A stretch of DNA of 7,956 nucleotides, from the NCBI GenBank assembly GCA_003235465.1, contig QJWD01000093.1:1-7956 (forward strand), read 5' to 3'. Source of the DNA: Nitrospirota bacterium (GTDB lineage Bacteria; Nitrospinota; Nitrospinia; Nitrospinales; VA-1). The position numbers and the translations under genes were made by a program. The notes beneath the pieces were generated by a model that saw nothing but the letters and a program-made list of their open reading frames with translations, ran no database searches and was not told the DNA's origin. Shown piece by piece: positions 6,748 to 7,956 of this stretch; the first letter of the stretch is position 1; each line of letters starts with the position of its first letter.

Positions 6748-7956
6748 CGCCCCTATCGGCCCGAAGCGCGCTTCGGTAGCGCGAGAGCGCCATCAGCGGG
6801 AAAAAGTGCTGGTACATGTGGTACTTGATGTAGAAATGCTCGGGAAACCCGGTGCCGGTGAACTCCGGCTCATACCAGGTTCCCGCCTCGTTCTGCCGTT
6901 CGATCAGGTGGCTTGCGCCTCGCGCCGTGGCCTCGTCCGAGGCTTTCCCCGCCGCCACCAGGCCGAGAATGGCCCAGGCGGTTTGCGAGGCCGTGCTCCG
7001 GCCCTGGCCGCGTAGGGCGGGGTCCGAATAGCTGGCGCAGGTCTCGCCCCAGCCGCCGTCCTCGTTCTGGTGCGTGATAAGCCAGCACGCCGCCTTCTGG
7101 CTGAATTCGTCGTCCATGTTCTCGCCGATGGCCCTAAGCCCGTTTAAGGCGAGGAAGGTGCCGTAGATGTAGTTGACCCCCCAGCGCCCCCACCAGGAGC
7201 CGTCTGCCTCCTGGTTGCGCTTGACGAAATCGATGGCGCGCCGCACCCGGGGGTGCTCCCTCGAGTAGCCCCGGGTGCCAAGCGCCCACAGGATGCGGCT
7301 CGAAACGTCGATGGTGGGCGGGTCGAGCAGGGCCTTGTGATCGGCAAAGGGGATCTCGTTCAGGATCTCCTTGTCGTTTTCCGTGTCGAAGGCGCCCCAG
7401 CCGCCGTTTTTGCTTTGCATGTTGAGCAGCCAGGCGAGGGCGCGGTCGCTCTCGCGCTTTTTCCACTCGGCGTCAGGAACCGCGATGCGGTTGAGCGCGA
7501 TGAGTATCTCGGCGGTGTCGTCGGTGTCCGGGTATTGCTCGTTGTAGAACTCGAACGCCCAGCCGCCGGGTTCGGCGTGGGGCCGCTTCACCTGCCAGTC
7601 GCCGCGCTTTTTCACCTGCTTGCGAAGAATCCACTCCGCCGATTTGACCAGCGCCGGGTGGTCGCCGGGCAGGCCCGAATCCATCAGCGCGTTCAGGGTG
7701 ATCGCCGTGTCCCAGAGCGGCGACACGCAGGCCTGCATCCACATGCAGCCGTCGCGCTCGATGAGGAACCGCTCCACCGCCTCCATGCCCTTGACGAAGG
7801 CGGGGTGGTCCTTCTGGTAGCCCATGTAGTGGAGGGCAAGGAGCGAGTTGAGCATGGCGGGCTGAATGCCGGCGAAATCGCCCTCATCTTCCTGGTGGTC
7901 GAGCACCCATTTCTCGGCTTTTTCGAGCGCCTTTTTGCGCAGCGGCTTCCACGGAG
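6737..7956 (-). CDS. shc: Squalene-hopene cyclase, C-terminal part (5' end outside window)
   Basis: Membrane-associated class II triterpene cyclase that converts squalene to hopene/hopanol, the committed step of hopanoid synthesis. The frame is open to the right edge (last codons encode PWKPLRKKALEKAEKWV), giving about 405 of the usual ~630-680 residues. The GTG at 7906 is internal. The acid catalyst motif DxDD is present as YPDTDDTAE (DTDD codons at 7517-7528 complement). Four QW repeats typical of triterpene cyclases are visible on the complement: QSKNGGWGAF (7388-7417), QEADGSWWGRW (7181-7213), QNEDGGWGE (7043-7069) and QNEAGTWYE (about 6870-6895). The C-terminus GFPEHFYIKYHMYQHFFPLMALSRY is characteristic of bacterial enzymes. 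The visible part is intact with no frameshift. Hopanoids stiffen outer and inner membranes. The rest of any hop operon would lie to the right of the window. Confidence 0.96.
   Translation of the reverse strand, partial: PWKPLRKKALEKAEKWVLDHQEDEGDFAGIQPAMLNSLLALHYMGYQKDHPAFVKGMEAVERFLIERDGCMWMQACVSPLWDTAITLNALMDSGLPGDHPALVKSAEWILRKQVKKRGDWQVKRPHAEPGGWAFEFYNEQYPDTDDTAEILIALNRIAVPDAEWKKRESDRALAWLLNMQSKNGGWGAFDTENDKEILNEIPFADHKALLDPPTIDVSSRILWALGTRGYSREHPRVRRAIDFVKRNQEADGSWWGRWGVNYIYGTFLALNGLRAIGENMDDEFSQKAACWLITHQNEDGGWGETCASYSDPALRGQGRSTASQTAWAILGLVAAGKASDEATARGASHLIERQNEAGTWYEPEFTGTGFPEHFYIKYHMYQHFFPLMALSRYRSALRADRGEAG

Noticed and set aside
7904..7906. GTG as the start of the cyclase
   Set aside because: The frame continues upstream with a cyclase-like helix (KALEKAEKWV), and the protein would lack its N-terminal barrel. 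It is an internal valine of a gene cut by the window edge.

Overview
The window comes from a GC-rich Gram-negative bacterial chromosome and is mostly a conserved protein quality-control locus. The Gram-negative assignment rests on two predicted lipoproteins with lipoboxes, a squalene-hopene cyclase, and the tig-clpP-clpX-lon order typical of Proteobacteria and related phyla. A deltaproteobacterial or neighbouring lineage is plausible, but I cannot place it taxonomically from sequence alone. I see no tRNA, rRNA, CRISPR array, insertion sequence or phage gene, and no gene-free stretch longer than 300 bases.

Left part (1-5131, all + strand). The 3' half of tig (trigger factor) is followed by complete clpP, clpX and lon. 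These encode a ribosome-associated chaperone, the ClpXP protease (peptidase plus unfoldase) and the Lon protease. Together they fold nascent chains and degrade damaged or regulatory proteins. Two sigma70-like promoters can be read at the tig/clpP junction. The first, TTGACA-17 bp-GATAAT, lies inside the last codons of tig. clpP, clpX and lon therefore probably form a transcription unit with its own promoter, plus possible read-through from tig. lon starts on the base right after the clpX stop codon. The catalytic residues of ClpP, ClpX and Lon are all present. Three oddities stand out: a (His-Asp)n tract in an arm loop of trigger factor, MGF in place of IGF in the ClpP-binding loop of ClpX, and a lysine-rich, acid-free tail on Lon.

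Middle (5168-6740). A minus-strand gene encodes a 281-residue lipoprotein of unknown function and converges on lon. Diverging from it is a small plus-strand gene for a lipoprotein with a FlgO/CsgG-like domain. Its real start is most likely a TTG at 6159, because the upstream GTG lies inside a perfect Shine-Dalgarno sequence. The 145-bp divergent gap holds an AT-rich patch that probably carries promoters.

Right part (6737-7956, - strand). The C-terminal ~405 residues of squalene-hopene cyclase (hopanoid synthesis) run off the right edge. Its stop codon overlaps the stop codon of the FlgO-like gene inside a perfect 18-bp palindrome.

Overall this is largely a housekeeping region. I found no convincing new multi-gene system. 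The points worth following up are local features of known genes and the two uncharacterised lipoproteins.
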